Source: Trachythela sp. YZ-2020 (Eukaryota; Cnidaria; Anthozoa; Malacalcyonacea; Clavulariidae). From it: a stretch of DNA of 64,000 bases. Within the stretch, counting starts at the first letter, position 1. Each line of letters starts with the position of its first letter. Below are positions 22,786 through 34,269 of the stretch, piece after piece. A program made the translations under genes and the position numbers. The notes below the pieces were generated by a model, which was not told the DNA's origin, made no database searches, and saw nothing but the letters and a program-made list of their open reading frames with translations. The stretch lies in NCBI GenBank assembly GCA_016169945.1, contig JADLSH010000387.1, positions 2,356,001 to 2,420,000 of the forward strand, in the 5' to 3' direction.

Positions 22786-23040
22786 GGATTAGGGTTACGG
22801 TTAGACCTAACTGTGGTTAGACTTGCAGTAGGGTTAGACTTAAGATTGAGGTTAGACTTAGACTTCAGGTTGGGGTTAGACTTAGACTTCAGGTTGGGGT
22901 TAGACTTAGACTTCAGGTTGGGGTTAGACTTAGGGTTAGATAGGTTAGCCGTTAGGGTTTGACCGATAGCCAGATAGGGTAGACTTAGGATAAGGGTAGA
23001 CTTAGCATTAAGGTTAGACTTAGGGTTAAGTTCAAAGGTG
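22786..23040. repeat. Minisatellite of GGTTAGACTT type
   Basis: Degenerate array of GGGTTAGACTTAGACTTCAG-based 24-bp units. Three nearly perfect copies lie at about 22850-22930, with more diverged copies outside. The GGGTTAG core resembles the telomere repeat, but the units are longer. Confidence 0.9.
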
Positions 23041-24194
23041 TTCTATAACCTTAAGGCGTAAGTTACTCAGTTAATTTGTTATCAGTTTAGAAGTTAATAG
23101 GGTGTCCACCTGCACTACCTTAATTTAGTATATAGCGACCACATGCATGCACAGATAAACCACAAAGTACAGTATATCTGTGCTGGACAACCGTTCCTGT
23201 TTTGCTTCGGAGTATCATGATATATTATAGTAGTCTTGCATTATTATATATAATCTATTTCATAGCAATTATTCCAAATTTTGCAAGAACGTCATGGATG
23301 CCAGCATTGGTTTAGTTAACTCAGCTGGAAAGCTGGTAGCGACGTCCAAGATTGATTTAGTTATTTTGTTGAGCCTAAAACGACAACAAAATGGACTATT
23401 AAATATAAAAATAAAACAGATTTAATCATCGTTGTTCACGTTATATTTTCACTGAACATCAAACTGACAACGCGGGCCTTTGGCTTTGCTCGACAGGTTT
23501 GAAATCCTACTATCAACCAAACGAGAACTTCCCGACGATTCTATTTTGGTCTGCACCGCATCCTAAGCTGAAAGACACCGTTTGTAAATGTAAAAATAGA
23601 TACATTTTGTTCGCCAAAGCTGGAGGCCCCAGTCCGGCTAATTCTCATGGATTTTAGTTTGATTCGTTTGACCAAGTTAGATAACTCTAATTCAAATTCT
23701 GCCTTGTTACTTGTGTTACCTTGATACTCGAGAAAATATAACAAATTAAGATATTTGAGAGTTATTTCTACCATTCTCACAAAAACCATTTTAAAATTTA
23801 CGGCAACGGTTCTATACTGAAGTTTTTTTACATAGACATAGTTATGATTTGTTGTAGTCTCCGTATGGAAATCCGATGTACTGTTTCCATAGAGAAAATA
23901 GTTAAGTATATATAAGAAAATGTAACATAGTAGCCTTCCGGAATTCAGAATTTTTCAACTTTGGAAATAAAATCAACGGAATCAGGTAAGATATGCATTT
24001 TTCTAAAATGTGTCCCTGGGATAAGCGTTTTATCGCTTTGTTCTAAAATATTTCGCATTCAAAAATGCCATGGAACGACATGCATACATTCGGTACGGAT
24101 ACCTTTTATACAATTTCTGTTGACTTGCTAGTGGTTTGTTAAAATATTATTCAGGAAATATATCAATTGTTCTCGGATTAATGAAAAGTGGCTA
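23041..24194. other. No gene seen
   Basis: Anonymous AT-rich DNA. Confidence 0.5.
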
Positions 24195-25424
24195 AACGCG
24201 AGTACAATATCTGTCATTTCCGAGCCAGCACACGCCATATTGTGTTGACGCCACTGCCTGCTTGTAAGTGACGGATAACTGCTTGACTGGCACGGAGCGT
24301 ACGTTGTACTCGTTGACGTACTCGCAGTTAAGTCTGAAGCTCTCACATCTAGAGTGTATGAAAGTCACTATTAGTAAAGAGAAGACTGGGGCATATTTAA
24401 AGTCAAGCATGTCATTTCTAATCTACGGCGTTGAATATAACAAAAGGAAGGGGGAAGGTAGAGAACTTTATCCTGTAATCAAGGAAAACCAAGAAATTGC
24501 GTACAATACCAAATATAACAGGCAGTCGAACAAAAGGAGAAACATACACTCCATCCCTTTCTCCCGTCCCTTTCTTATAGGCAGTATACCTACACTACTT
24601 TAGATTAGAAAAGACACGCATGACCTTACAGCAGCAAAAAATGAACAAGAACTTTAACGGAAACATCGAGTGAACTTGGAGAAACATGTTTACCCCACCC
24701 TCCCTTCTATTTTCTATTAACACGTATCTTAAATTCTGTTTAGGAAACCTTAGAGTTGTAGTCAGGCAGATAGAGGGGGAAAAACTCACTATATCGATAT
24801 CGATGTCGGCCGGTCAAATTTTTCTTGTGGGAATTGTCCGACATCCTTTTCTGTCGTCTTCGAACGATATTTACAAAATGCCATTTTGTTTAGAAATTTC
24901 GCGAGAAGTGAGCCCTCGGTATTTCTGTCCAGCGCCAAAGGAGATACTTCAAGTATGTTAAATGTAACGCCTAAATCATTCCTTTGCATGTGTTACGAAA
25001 CAGGAGATTATATTTTAAAAATTATCGCCAAAAGATGTAAATTTTTGAAATTAGGTTTAAAGGAAGAAACATACAACAGAATTTGAAGTTCATTTCACCG
25101 GCGGACACGATGGGGGGGGGGGGTAACGCCCTTCTGCGCAATGTTATTGTTCTCAACCATAAATGCTAGCAAATCTTACAAAACTAAAAGGGGTCGGACA
25201 ACTGTATGTGGATAAGTTCCACCCCCATTATTTTTGAAGTGCGCCAATTTGGTTAGAGTTAAATATGTTACCACTCATAAAAACCCGCTGAAAACGCTTG
25301 TATTTTTCAGCCAATACTTCTGAGTCTGTCTATATAGCTGCCCGGCTACGAAAGGAAGAAAAAATTTTCCAAACATTCTTCCCTTTGTAGTTTAACTGCA
25401 CTAGTGTTTAAAGCGAATTATTCA

Positions 25425-25740
25425 CTGAGCATTGGTCTCATCATTCTGTGCTAGTGATCAATTAAAGATGACTGATTATTTACCGAACATTGGTCTCATA
25501 TCTGGTTCGCTAGTGCATAAAGATGATTATTAACTAAAACAACTTCCATCTGGTACGCCAGTTCTTAACTTAAAGCTGATTATTAATTAACTGAATATTG
25601 GTCCAATAGATATTAGACCAATGGACACCAGATGGTGCGCTGATGTTTAAGGATATGGATGATCATTAACTTGGAAATTCGTCTCTTTATCTGATGCACA
25701 ATTGTTTAAACTAAAAGATGATTATTCTTCAAGTTTAGTT
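25425..25740. repeat. Degenerate tandem unit in the core of the inverted repeat
   Basis: Units contain TTAACTGAACATTGGTCTCAT-like and CTGGTNCGCTAGTGNTTAAAG-like blocks with GATGATTATT between them, at least five times. Inverted versions follow to about 25920 and again near 26170-26340. Confidence 0.6.
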
Positions 25741-27027
25741 TAAGCACTTGTGCATCAGAGTTGAAAAAAAAGAAACCAGTGTATGCCCCAGAGAAATGAG
25801 GAACAACAATCATATTAAAAATCATCTTTATACACTTGCGAAGCAAGCACATAAAGCGAATTAGAATGTTCAGTTATTAATCATCTTTAAACTGTAGCAC
25901 ATCAGATATAACGCAATGTTTAGTAAATAACCAGCTTGAAAATGTAGCGTAGCAGTTAAAGGTTTGGTTAATCTTTTCGTTTCTTCCGTTCGTTTGCGAA
26001 GATTGAGCCACAAATTTTCGCCAGTTTGCTTTATCTAAGGCCACTGTCTTGACCCAGTTCCATGTATACTGCTGCTTCATCAATTTTTCTCTACCGTCCT
26101 CCTCCATGTTGTTGCTGATCGTCCTCTCTTCCTCCTGCCCTCTTCGGCTCTTACGCAGCTTAATCAATCACGAGACCAATACTCAGATAATAATTAACCG
26201 CAATCACTAGCGTACCAAATAAGGGGAAGTTGTTTCAGTTAATAAAGCACTTGCGCACTAAGTACGAGATCGATTTTTAATCAATTATATATCTTTAAGC
26301 CGCACACCAGACAAGAGGAAAACTGTTTGGTTAATAATCATTATGCAATCAATCAATGAAAATATTTTTCTTCATTTCGTGGCTGGGCAGCTATATACAC
26401 GTTTTACAGACATTTCATAGACTCAGAAGTGTTGGCTGAAGAATACAAGCGTTTTTCAGCGGGTTTTTATGGGTAGACGGTGGTAACATATTTAACTTTA
26501 CCAATGTAGCAGCTCTGCAAAAATATTAGGGATGCAAACTTAGGTTGTCCACATACAGTTGTCCGACCCCTTTTAGTTTTGTAAGATATGCAAACATTCA
26601 TGTTTGAGAACAGTAATATTGCGCAGAAGGGTCGTTGCCCCCCTCCTTCCCATCGTGTCCGCCGGTGAAATGAACTTCAAATTTCGTTGTATGTTTCTTG
26701 TTATAAACCTAATATAAAAGTTTACATCTTTTGGCGATAATTTTTAAAATATAATCTCTTGTTTGGCATTACATACAAAGGAAATTATTTAGGCATTTCA
26801 TTTACCATACTTGAAGTATCTCCGTTGTCGCTGCACAGAAATACCGAGGGCTCACTTCTTCCTACAAAATTTCGAAACAACATGGCGTTTTGTAAATATC
26901 GTTCGAAGATGACAGAAAAGGGTGTCGAACAAGTCCCACAAGAAAAATTGGACCGGCCGACATCCGGAAATGGACTGGGGAGGTTTAGAAGAACATTTAT
27001 ATCATAAAAGGAAATTGCCCCTTGCTA

Positions 27028-27208
27028 AGGACTACGACTACGTATACGTATACGTATACGTATACGTATACGTATACGAGTGCAAGATTCGTCATTTCCG
27101 CGGCAGTTAAGCAGAAATGCGTCACTAATAAGCAGGCAGTGGCGTCAGCATAACATGGCGTGTGCCTGGCGCGGAAATGACGGATCTTGTACTCGTATAG
27201 TCGTAGTC
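27028..27208. mobile_element. MITE with AGGACTACGACTA ends
   Basis: The 181 bp starts AGGACTACGACTACG and ends CGTATAGTCGTAGTCCT. Inner blocks CGTCATTTCCGCGG and CGCGGAAATGACGGATCTTG are inverted. Includes a TACGTA-type hexamer microsatellite (about 27039-27078). A diverged copy in opposite orientation lies at 24195-24325. No clear target duplication. Confidence 0.75.
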
Positions 27209-27269
27209 CTGTTTACCACATTATCACATGACTAGTTTGCCTCGTTTGAGCAGTCAGAACGTATATTTA

Positions 27270-27430
27270 GACATGTAGTTCAGTTGGTTAGAGCGCTGCA
27301 CCTGAATTACTCCAGAGGGCCTAACCTCCTGGTTAGGTCTAAAATGTATATATATTTTTTAATATTCCATCTACAAAAACCACTTCTACTATTAGTTCTA
27401 TCGAACGAGATGCCCAAAAATCTTGATATC
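27270..27430 (+). repeat. tRNA-derived SINE, copy 1
   Basis: TAGTTCAGTTGGTTAGAGCG is a tRNA-type A box. The B box region has been lost by an internal deletion. The body GGTTAGGTCTAAAATGTATAT, TATTCCATCTACAAAA and ATCGAACGAGATGCCC is shared with copies at 28085-28320 and 44400-44570. Confidence 0.8.
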
Positions 27431-28084
27431 ATTTGGTAGTCTGTAGCAAGACAGCTGAAGAGCGGGAAAAAATTGCAAAGAAACAAGGAGCTTACAGGAA
27501 CTATATGTCGCGGTGTAAAAATCCATACAAATTCGAAGCACGACAACACCGTCATCCGATTTTCATCGACTTGGCTTCCCTCTTTTTGTAAATATATTAC
27601 TGTAAACGATTGTTAATATTACGCTACTGGTACAGCAACAATAATAGCGAGAGGATTACAGTAAGCAAAAATGCAAAATTGTATTCCTCACATCTCCAAA
27701 GAAATATTATTTAATTTTACAAACTTAAGGTATAGATAATTAGTCTCTCGTATATGCGCAAGTTAATCGTAATTTTTTTGATTCGCTAATAAATTGCATC
27801 CTCGATATACACGCATGTACTTTTAAGTCCTATACATACGTAAAAATCTCACATTTGTTGACAAGTTTTTGACTCAACACGTATAATTTTTGGATTGAAA
27901 CATACAAAGATTGAAACACTCAACTTTTTCTCAAACACCAAATTTAAAAAATACGTTATAGTGCCAATGTATTAATTACAAGCTTTGATGACTCAATTGC
28001 ATGGCATGTGTCATATATTTTTCAACAACATTGTCAACAAGAAAGAGTTTTCGGCAAGTTTAAATAAGTTAGGGCTACGTGTTA
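27431..28084. other. No gene seen
   Basis: Anonymous AT-rich DNA. Confidence 0.5.
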
Positions 28085-28320
28085 AAAGTTGATGGTGTTT
28101 TTGGATGGAATATTCGAACGAAAATTTATATACATTTTTAGACCTATAGCCAGGAGCATTTGCGACCATAGGCCCTCTGGCAGGAATCGAACCTGCGGCC
28201 CTGTGCATTTTTCGCAACTGCTCCTGGCTAGGTCTAAAAATGTATATGAATTTTCGTTCGAATATTCCATCCACAAAACCATCAACTATTATTCCCATCG
28301 AACGAGATGCCGAGAAAAAA
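28085..28320. repeat. Two SINE copies head to head
   Basis: The left half is an antisense SINE including the B box (the complement GGCAGGAATCGAACCTGCGG lies at 28180-28199). The right half is a sense SINE body from TTCGCAACTGCTCCTGGCTA to CGAACGAGATGCC. The two bodies form a 75-bp stem with near-perfect pairing. Confidence 0.75.
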
Positions 28321-29654
28321 ATCTGCGTGTTAAAAGAACATTTTAGTGATTTTCCAAACATGTTTACCGCAATGATGGGAAGTCGTCAATAACCGAATGC
28401 TCATGCAATTATAACCGCGGTAACACGTGTATGATATGGTAACAGGTAGGAGAACACAAAATTTCCGCAACATAACCGCAATTCCAATTAATATCAGGTT
28501 GGCGAGTACATAGTTCTGTGGTATCTATAAAGCCTGGCGGAATGAATTAACGAGTGAACGAATGAATAAACGAACGAATGTTGTATAAACCGTCTAAACA
28601 ATGATGCTAAAACAAAGTCGTTTTGGCGCTAAAAAGATATTAATTAGGTTTTCATCGGAAATACGCGACAAAAAAAGAAAGAGTTAAGTAAACCAACCAT
28701 TCCTTTTCATCGTCTGGCAGTTTCGGAACACTCTCTTTGTCTTTGACTGCAAGTTTAGATTTGAAAATCTTGAAATGAACCTCCACCTCTTTCTTCTGGA
28801 CAAATAATTCTTTGCTTCCTAGCAAGTTGATTGATTGCTAGATTTCGTAAATAACGAGAAACAAAATCGAAATCAGATCAGTCGAGCGCTTAGAGCAATT
28901 TTGTTAAACTCATAACATTTGTTTGCTGCATGAGTCAATGGACTGGCTTAATTATGTATTGTATAATGTATAAATGAGTAAAACATATATCTCGGGCATT
29001 TCTGTTTTCAAGCCTCTATAAGTTTTAGACGCTATGCCTTTAGAACACGCATTTTCACCTTGAAATAACGAGACAGTGCAAACTAAGAATCGCTAAAACG
29101 TTGCATTTCCTAGAACACAGTCTCTAACCGATATTATTGAAAGAAAGACATTTGTCTGATAATTCGCCTGCGTATATTAATGCAACAATAAGACGATCAT
29201 CCGTCCAGATGAACACTCTATACGTAGTTTGTCCACACAGACGAACTTGGGTGCGACGTGGGTCTTGACAGATGATCCATCTATGTGCAAAATAGACGAA
29301 CTATCAGGAAACTGATATCAGGCATGACTTTGTTTCAGTATATATTTTCCGTTTTGTGTTCGTCCACACTAAAACGCGGGCGACGTGTCAGACATGCAGG
29401 TTATCCGTCTTGGTGTAAAAATACGACATTGGAACCATCCATCTATACTATAAATCGGGCCAATCACGTTATTTGCACACACAGTTTTAGAAATATATTT
29501 ACTCACGTAAAGCAATGCCAATTGATGAGCCATGTACTTATGATTAGCGCGGTTAAATGCATCGTAATTCAGCTGATGTGATAAGGTAACTAGTTGATTC
29601 AATAACGCAAAGGTACTGAAATGTTCTGCAACGAAACATATAAACAAAATTATA
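28321..29654. other. No gene seen
   Basis: Anonymous AT-rich DNA; no supported ORF. Confidence 0.5.
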
Positions 29655-29840
29655 AACAACAATACATGTAAGCAACACAAAACGACACAAGAACAAAACA
29701 GCACAAGAAGACACGCAACACAAATCAACACAACACAACACGACACGACACGACAGCGGACAACACAACATGGCACATGAGCGCAAAACAGAAAACATCA
29801 CAAGACAACACAGCAAACAACAACACAGCACAACGCAACA
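29655..29840. repeat. ACAAC/ACACA low-complexity tract
   Basis: Degenerate CAACACAA-type repeat, resumed after the MITE at 30184-30243. It yields Cys/Val-rich antisense ORFs that are not genes. Confidence 0.9.
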
Positions 29841-30183
29841 TAGCCTGCTCGCAGACGTTGTTAAAAACAAACGTCTGCTGAACCGAGCGGCAGAACGAGT
29901 TCTGCTATTTTTCCCTCAACCAATCAGAATTTACATTCCAAATTCTGGAAAGTGACGTTTTGCGGTATATTCAGCATAATTAGCATAATTTAAAATTCTA
30001 TATGGAGTTCAACGAAGCTGTGAGCAAGGTTTGCGAGCTATTTCGTATCAACAATATACCGCAAAACGTCACTTTCCAGAATTTGGCAGGTAAATTCTGA
30101 TTGGTTGAGGGGAAAATAACAGAACTCGTTCTGCCGCTCGGTTCAGCAGACGTTTGTTTTTAACAACGTCTGCGAGCAGGCTA
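29841..30183. mobile_element. MITE with perfect 9-bp duplication (Mutator-like)
   Basis: The 343-bp element starts TAGCCTGCTCGCAGACGTTG and ends with its complement, with stems of about 130 bp and an 80-bp spacer. The flanks 29832-29840 and 30184-30192 are both AACGCAACA. A 9-bp duplication is typical of Mutator-like elements. The insertion splits the ACAAC tract. No ORF inside. Confidence 0.88.
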
Positions 30184-30243
30184 AACGCAACACGACAGCA
30201 AGCGATGCATGCAATGCAACACAACACAACACAACACAACACA

Positions 30244-30590
30244 ACTCCAGTTGGAAATTCTTTTTCAAAAACATCATAATAAATTATTAATCATATTATG
30301 TACCTTCAAGATGATACTCTTGGCCAAAAAAACTCGGTCGTTCTGGGCTATCAACGTACGACATTACTCTTGGAAAGAGCTCAGCTAAACCACTGTATTC
30401 TAGATACTCCTAAAACATTCAGTGACATATCTTAATACGTAATTTAGCATATAAAGAAAAATACTCATTTTTACAAAATTGGGAGCTGTATTCAGCCCTT
30501 TCAAGTGACGTCACAACTCGGAATTTTTTGGCTTCCGCCGTGTTGGGTGACAAATTCAAACAACTGATTCAAACAAATTATAATAAAATC
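30244..30590. other. No gene seen
   Basis: Anonymous DNA between the ACAAC tract and the LINE. Confidence 0.5.
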
Positions 30591-32855
30591 CAACATGGCT
30601 GATCTAACTCACTGATGAACCTTATCGCACCAATCCAACTACCAAAATTTGGATTAGAAAACGAAATCCATCAAACATGCAGGCTTTTGGTCGCTTCCTC
30701 TCAAATGTAGGTTGTCAAAGTATGTGTGATCTGTTTTATGACATCATACTTATGGAGTTATGGGCCTGGATACAATTATTCCTGCAAAAGCAGTCAGACT
30801 CCACTGTAAAGATAAAGCGTGGATTACGCCTAAAATAAAATCGCTTATTTCCCAAAGACAAAAAGCTCTTAGCTTGGGAAATAAGGCTGAATACAATAAA
30901 GAATATTGAATAAACTAAGGAACAAAGTAATCCGTGTCATCAAACAAGCTAAATTTAATTTTTATGAATCTCAAGTGAGCCATTTAAAAAATTCAAAGCC
31001 AAAAACATGGTGGAGTGCAATAAAAAATTTAGCTGGCTCTTCTTCAAAAGCAGTTTTCAATTCTGCTGAGGTCAATGGAATCATCTTACAAGGAAAAGCA
31101 CTAGCGTCCGCAGTTAACAATGCATTTATTGCTGCCACCCAACCACTGCCTCCCCTATCAGAATATGAAAAAATTCCTATTGAAGAATCCAGGAACCCCT
31201 ACACTATCTCTGACGTTGCTATTGAATCCCATCTAAAGAAAATTAAATCCAACAAAGTACTGGTCCAGATGGCATACCGAATTGGATTCTCAATACGTTT
31301 TCCATGGAGCTCTCTGAACCTGTGACAATTATATTTAACACCTCTATTAAACAGGCACAGGTCCCAAGGCAGTGGAAAGAAGCAAATGTTATTCCAGTCC
31401 CAAAGACAACTCCAGTAACAGATATATCCTCGGATCTTCGACCTATATCACTAACTGCTACATTATCAAAAATTCTTGAATCGTTCCAATTTCGAAGGAT
31501 CATGGATGGTATTCATCCGATATTGGATCAAAGACAATTTGGTTCATTAAAAGGATGTTCTTCTGTGGATGCGTTAATTAGCATGTTCCACTGTTGGTTT
31601 TCAGAGACAGATGGCAATGGCGAAACTGTACGTGTTTTCCCATTAGATTTTAGTAAGGCATTTGATAGAATCAATCATCAAATCCTCATAAATAAGATGC
31701 GATTACTCGGCATTGATAATTCTTTAATTAATTGGGTGATTGACTTTCTCATGAAAAGAAGACAAAGGGTGAAGTTGGGCCCCATGTTATCGGATTGGTC
31801 ATTTGTAAATGGTGGCGTACCGCAGGGTACAATTCTTGGCCCGCTTCTTTTTCTCATTATGGTCAACGATTTAGCCATCACTCATAACAACCGATGGAAA
31901 TATGTTGACGACACTAGTCTCTCGGAAACAATCATTAAAGGTAAACAAAGTCATTTACAAACTGTTATTGACGATATAGAGAAATGGTGTACAGAGAACG
32001 ATATGGCACTTAATCACGCCAAATGTAAAGAGCTGATTATTTCGTTTGCTAAAGATACACCGAACCTTCGCCCACTGTTCGTTGGAAAGCATTGTATTCC
32101 CCGGGTTTCATCGGCAAAAGTCCTTGGTCTTTTTTTCTCGTCTGATCTCCGCTGGACCTTGCATATCGAATATATTGTAGCAAAAGCATCAAAGGGACTT
32201 TACTTTCTCCGAGTACTTAAACGAAGCGGAGTTGGAGAGAATTCTCTGATCCAAGTGTTTTTTACATGTATACGGCCTGTCCTTGAATATGCATGTCAGG
32301 TTTGGAATTACGGTGCTCCAGATTATTTAAAAGAAGAGGTTGAAAGAATACAAAAACGTGCTTTACGAATAATATATCCCGGTCTATCATATCGGGAAGC
32401 CTTGAAATTTAAAGAAATCCAATCACTTAGTCAAAGAAGAAATGATATATGTATGTCATATTTCAAAAAACTTCTTCACCCCGAACACAAGTTACACGAA
32501 CTCGTTCCTGACAGACGTGAGAACTATACCCTTCGTAACAATAATCATGTCAATCAAATTGACTGTAAAACTAATAGATTTCGAAATTCATTTTTACCTT
32601 CAAGCATTTTAGCTTATAATGACTCATTAAATTAAATTTGACTTTTTAGCGATTTCTATAATTCGGATGGTATTAAGTTACTAAACATTCATTGTTTTTA
32701 ACATTAATTTAAAACTTTTCATATAGTATATATTATTAATAGTTTCTTATTATTTGTACTAAAAATTTGTAATTAATCCTGTATATTTCAGCTTTTAGCT
32801 GCTATTCAGATTAATATTTAATAAATATTATTATTATTATCACAACAAACTTCTT
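30590..32855 (+). mobile_element. 5'-truncated non-LTR retrotransposon (CR1/L2-like)
   Basis: Begins in the linker between endonuclease and RT and ends with TTATTATTATTATC (about 32825-32842), a short repeat tail as in CR1/L2-like LINEs. No AP-endonuclease is present, so it is truncated by incomplete reverse transcription or later deletion. The clade is judged from protein style only. Confidence 0.85.
30640..32635 (+). pseudogene. LINE ORF2 remnant: reverse transcriptase
   Basis: The linker region (KAWITPKIKSLI, FYESQVSHLKNSKPKTWW) is in two frames with breaks near 30910 and 31255. The RT from about 31260 is intact to the stop at 32635: TGPDGIPNWIL, RPISLTATLSKILE, the first catalytic motif PLDFSKAFDRINH, GVPQGTILGPLLF, and the YVDD active site (KYVDDTSL). 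The thumb and C-terminal part (PVLEYACQVWNYG, RIQKRALRIIYP) are typical. The enzyme core looks chemically complete, but the ORF lacks its N-terminal half and has frameshifts, so this copy cannot retrotranspose alone. Confidence 0.88.
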
Positions 32856-32864
32856 GACACTTTC

Positions 32865-33030
32865 ACTAACATCGATGTACGGCCTTGGTGGGTTGGTTTG
32901 TATCCTATCTTCAGGGCAGATCGCAATTAACCTCATTTCAAGGTGAACATTCTGAGTAAAGAAAGATCAAAGACGGAGTACCGCAAGGAAGCAAGTTAGG
33001 TCCAATAGCAATTCCAAATAAATATAAATT
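32865..33030 (+). pseudogene. Short RT scrap of another LINE
   Basis: Frame-shifted reading gives YLQGRSQLTSFQGEHS-like text, then KDGVPQGSKLGPIAIP, the RT motif around GVPQG. Cut off shortly after. It belongs to a different family from the LINE just upstream. Confidence 0.65.
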
Positions 33031-33525
33031 AAAGCACAATTAAAATTACGAATAAAGTTATCAACAAAAGGCCAAAGGGTACAAAGTCCGCTAATTTACG
33101 CACTATATTCGCCTCATTTGGACGAATATATATATACTAACCGGCATTCCGCATTAGTTAAGCCTTAGTCAAAGTTGATGTGAGAGTCGATGAAAGTAGG
33201 CGGTCAAACGCGAGCCAGGGTTGCAATTATCATCAACTCTCATCCGTTGTATAGGATAAAAATCGAGTGGGAGGCCTTTCATTGAAATTCAGGACCGAGC
33301 GCGCATGGCAAATGCGCGCATGGTTGACTTAATTTATTATTATATCTAATTTATTTATATCATTTGTTTACAGTATAATAAAGATGTTTATTCGGAAGCT
33401 GTGACATGCAATGCACTACATTACCTCTAAGGTCGGTTGGGGACTTGGTAAAAACTGCAGATATTCCTCCATCTTTCGTAGAACAACACGTGCTGAAAAA
33501 AAGAATAGCATTATTTAGGTTTTGC

Positions 33526-33660
33526 CGTGAATGTCAATGACAAATATTTTCAGTTGGTGATGTTGTCAGATGATGTTTGCCACGTATTTTTTTAAAGATC
33601 ATGAACCGGAACGTGCATCTGAAATCGGTCCGACAAAAATCGCAGCGTGCAAACGAACTT
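33526..33660. repeat. Partial MITE shared with 45290-45436
   Basis: TTTTCAGTTGGTGATGTTGT, GTTTGCCACGTATTTTT and AACGTGCATCTGAAATCGG recur at 45340-45425. The end AAATCGCAGCGTGCAAACG is the inverted form of the other copy's start (CGTTTACACGCTGCGATTT). This copy lacks its own left end. Confidence 0.75.
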
Positions 33661-34003
33661 TACGGCTAGCTGCATACAGAGCTCCAAATACAAAACCTGC
33701 AATAAAATGCCTACTTAACTAATATATATTCAGGTCTTGCAGTCGCGTAAGAAGATTGCGTCATGTTCAATGGTCATTCTAAATAATTCGCCTTTTTGGA
33801 AAGCAAAATCATGAAGGGTACTTCTGATATCAGCGTAAATGCCGGTCTGAATTCGCCAGGGAATGGTCACTCAAACACTTCTCCGAGTTCTCAAACAAAA
33901 GCAAGAACCACAGCCGTGCTTTAACTGTCAATTGACGACTTGTTTGTTTTAAATATTGCGGGCCACCACAAATGGCGGACGTTAGACATTTATATTGCCG
34001 GAA
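33661..34003. other. No gene seen
   Basis: Anonymous DNA. Confidence 0.5.
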
Positions 34004-34269
34004 AGAACATACTAAAATTAGTTAAATTTGCAAAGTTTGGTTGCGAAATGTTGTAAAATGTGGAAAATATAGCCTTGCAAAGTTTGAAAATTTTGTATAC
34101 TTTTGTATTACGTGCGGAAATTCCTACCACATTTGAGCCGAAAATGGTAGGAATTTCCGCACGTAACACAAAAGTATACAAAATTTGCAAACTTTGTAAG
34201 GCTATATTTTCCGCATTTTACAACATTTCGCAAACAAACTTTGCAATATTACTAATTTTAGTATGTTCT
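34004..34269. mobile_element. Near-perfect palindromic MITE
   Basis: The 266-bp palindrome starts AGAACATACTAAAATTAGTT and ends with the complement, with centre near 34138. Stem blocks include GGAAATTCCTACCA/TGGTAGGAATTTCC. ORFs on both strands are mirror copies. No target duplication recognised. Confidence 0.85.

Larger units (their letters stand above)
24195..27208. mobile_element. 3 kb long inverted repeat with satellite-like core
   Basis: The arms 24790 to about 25370 and about 26380-27000 are reverse complements (GGCGATAATTTTTAAAATAT at 26732 matches 25010-25030; TTCTGAGTC/GACTCAGAA blocks; AAAACCCGCTGAAAACGC). Outside them a MITE occurs once per side in opposite orientation (24195-24325 and 27028-27208). 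The core (25430-25920) repeats a loosely conserved 55-70 bp unit. ORFs in the arms (for example 26759-27007) are mirror images of each other and have no recognised domain. Probably a composite or foldback element. Confidence 0.7.

Noticed and set aside
27270..27345. A functional tRNA gene
   Set aside because: A box is good but the anticodon and T arms do not fold and the body matches two SINE copies.
29369..29870. Cys/Val-rich minus-strand ORFs
   Set aside because: Antisense of the ACAAC low-complexity tract.
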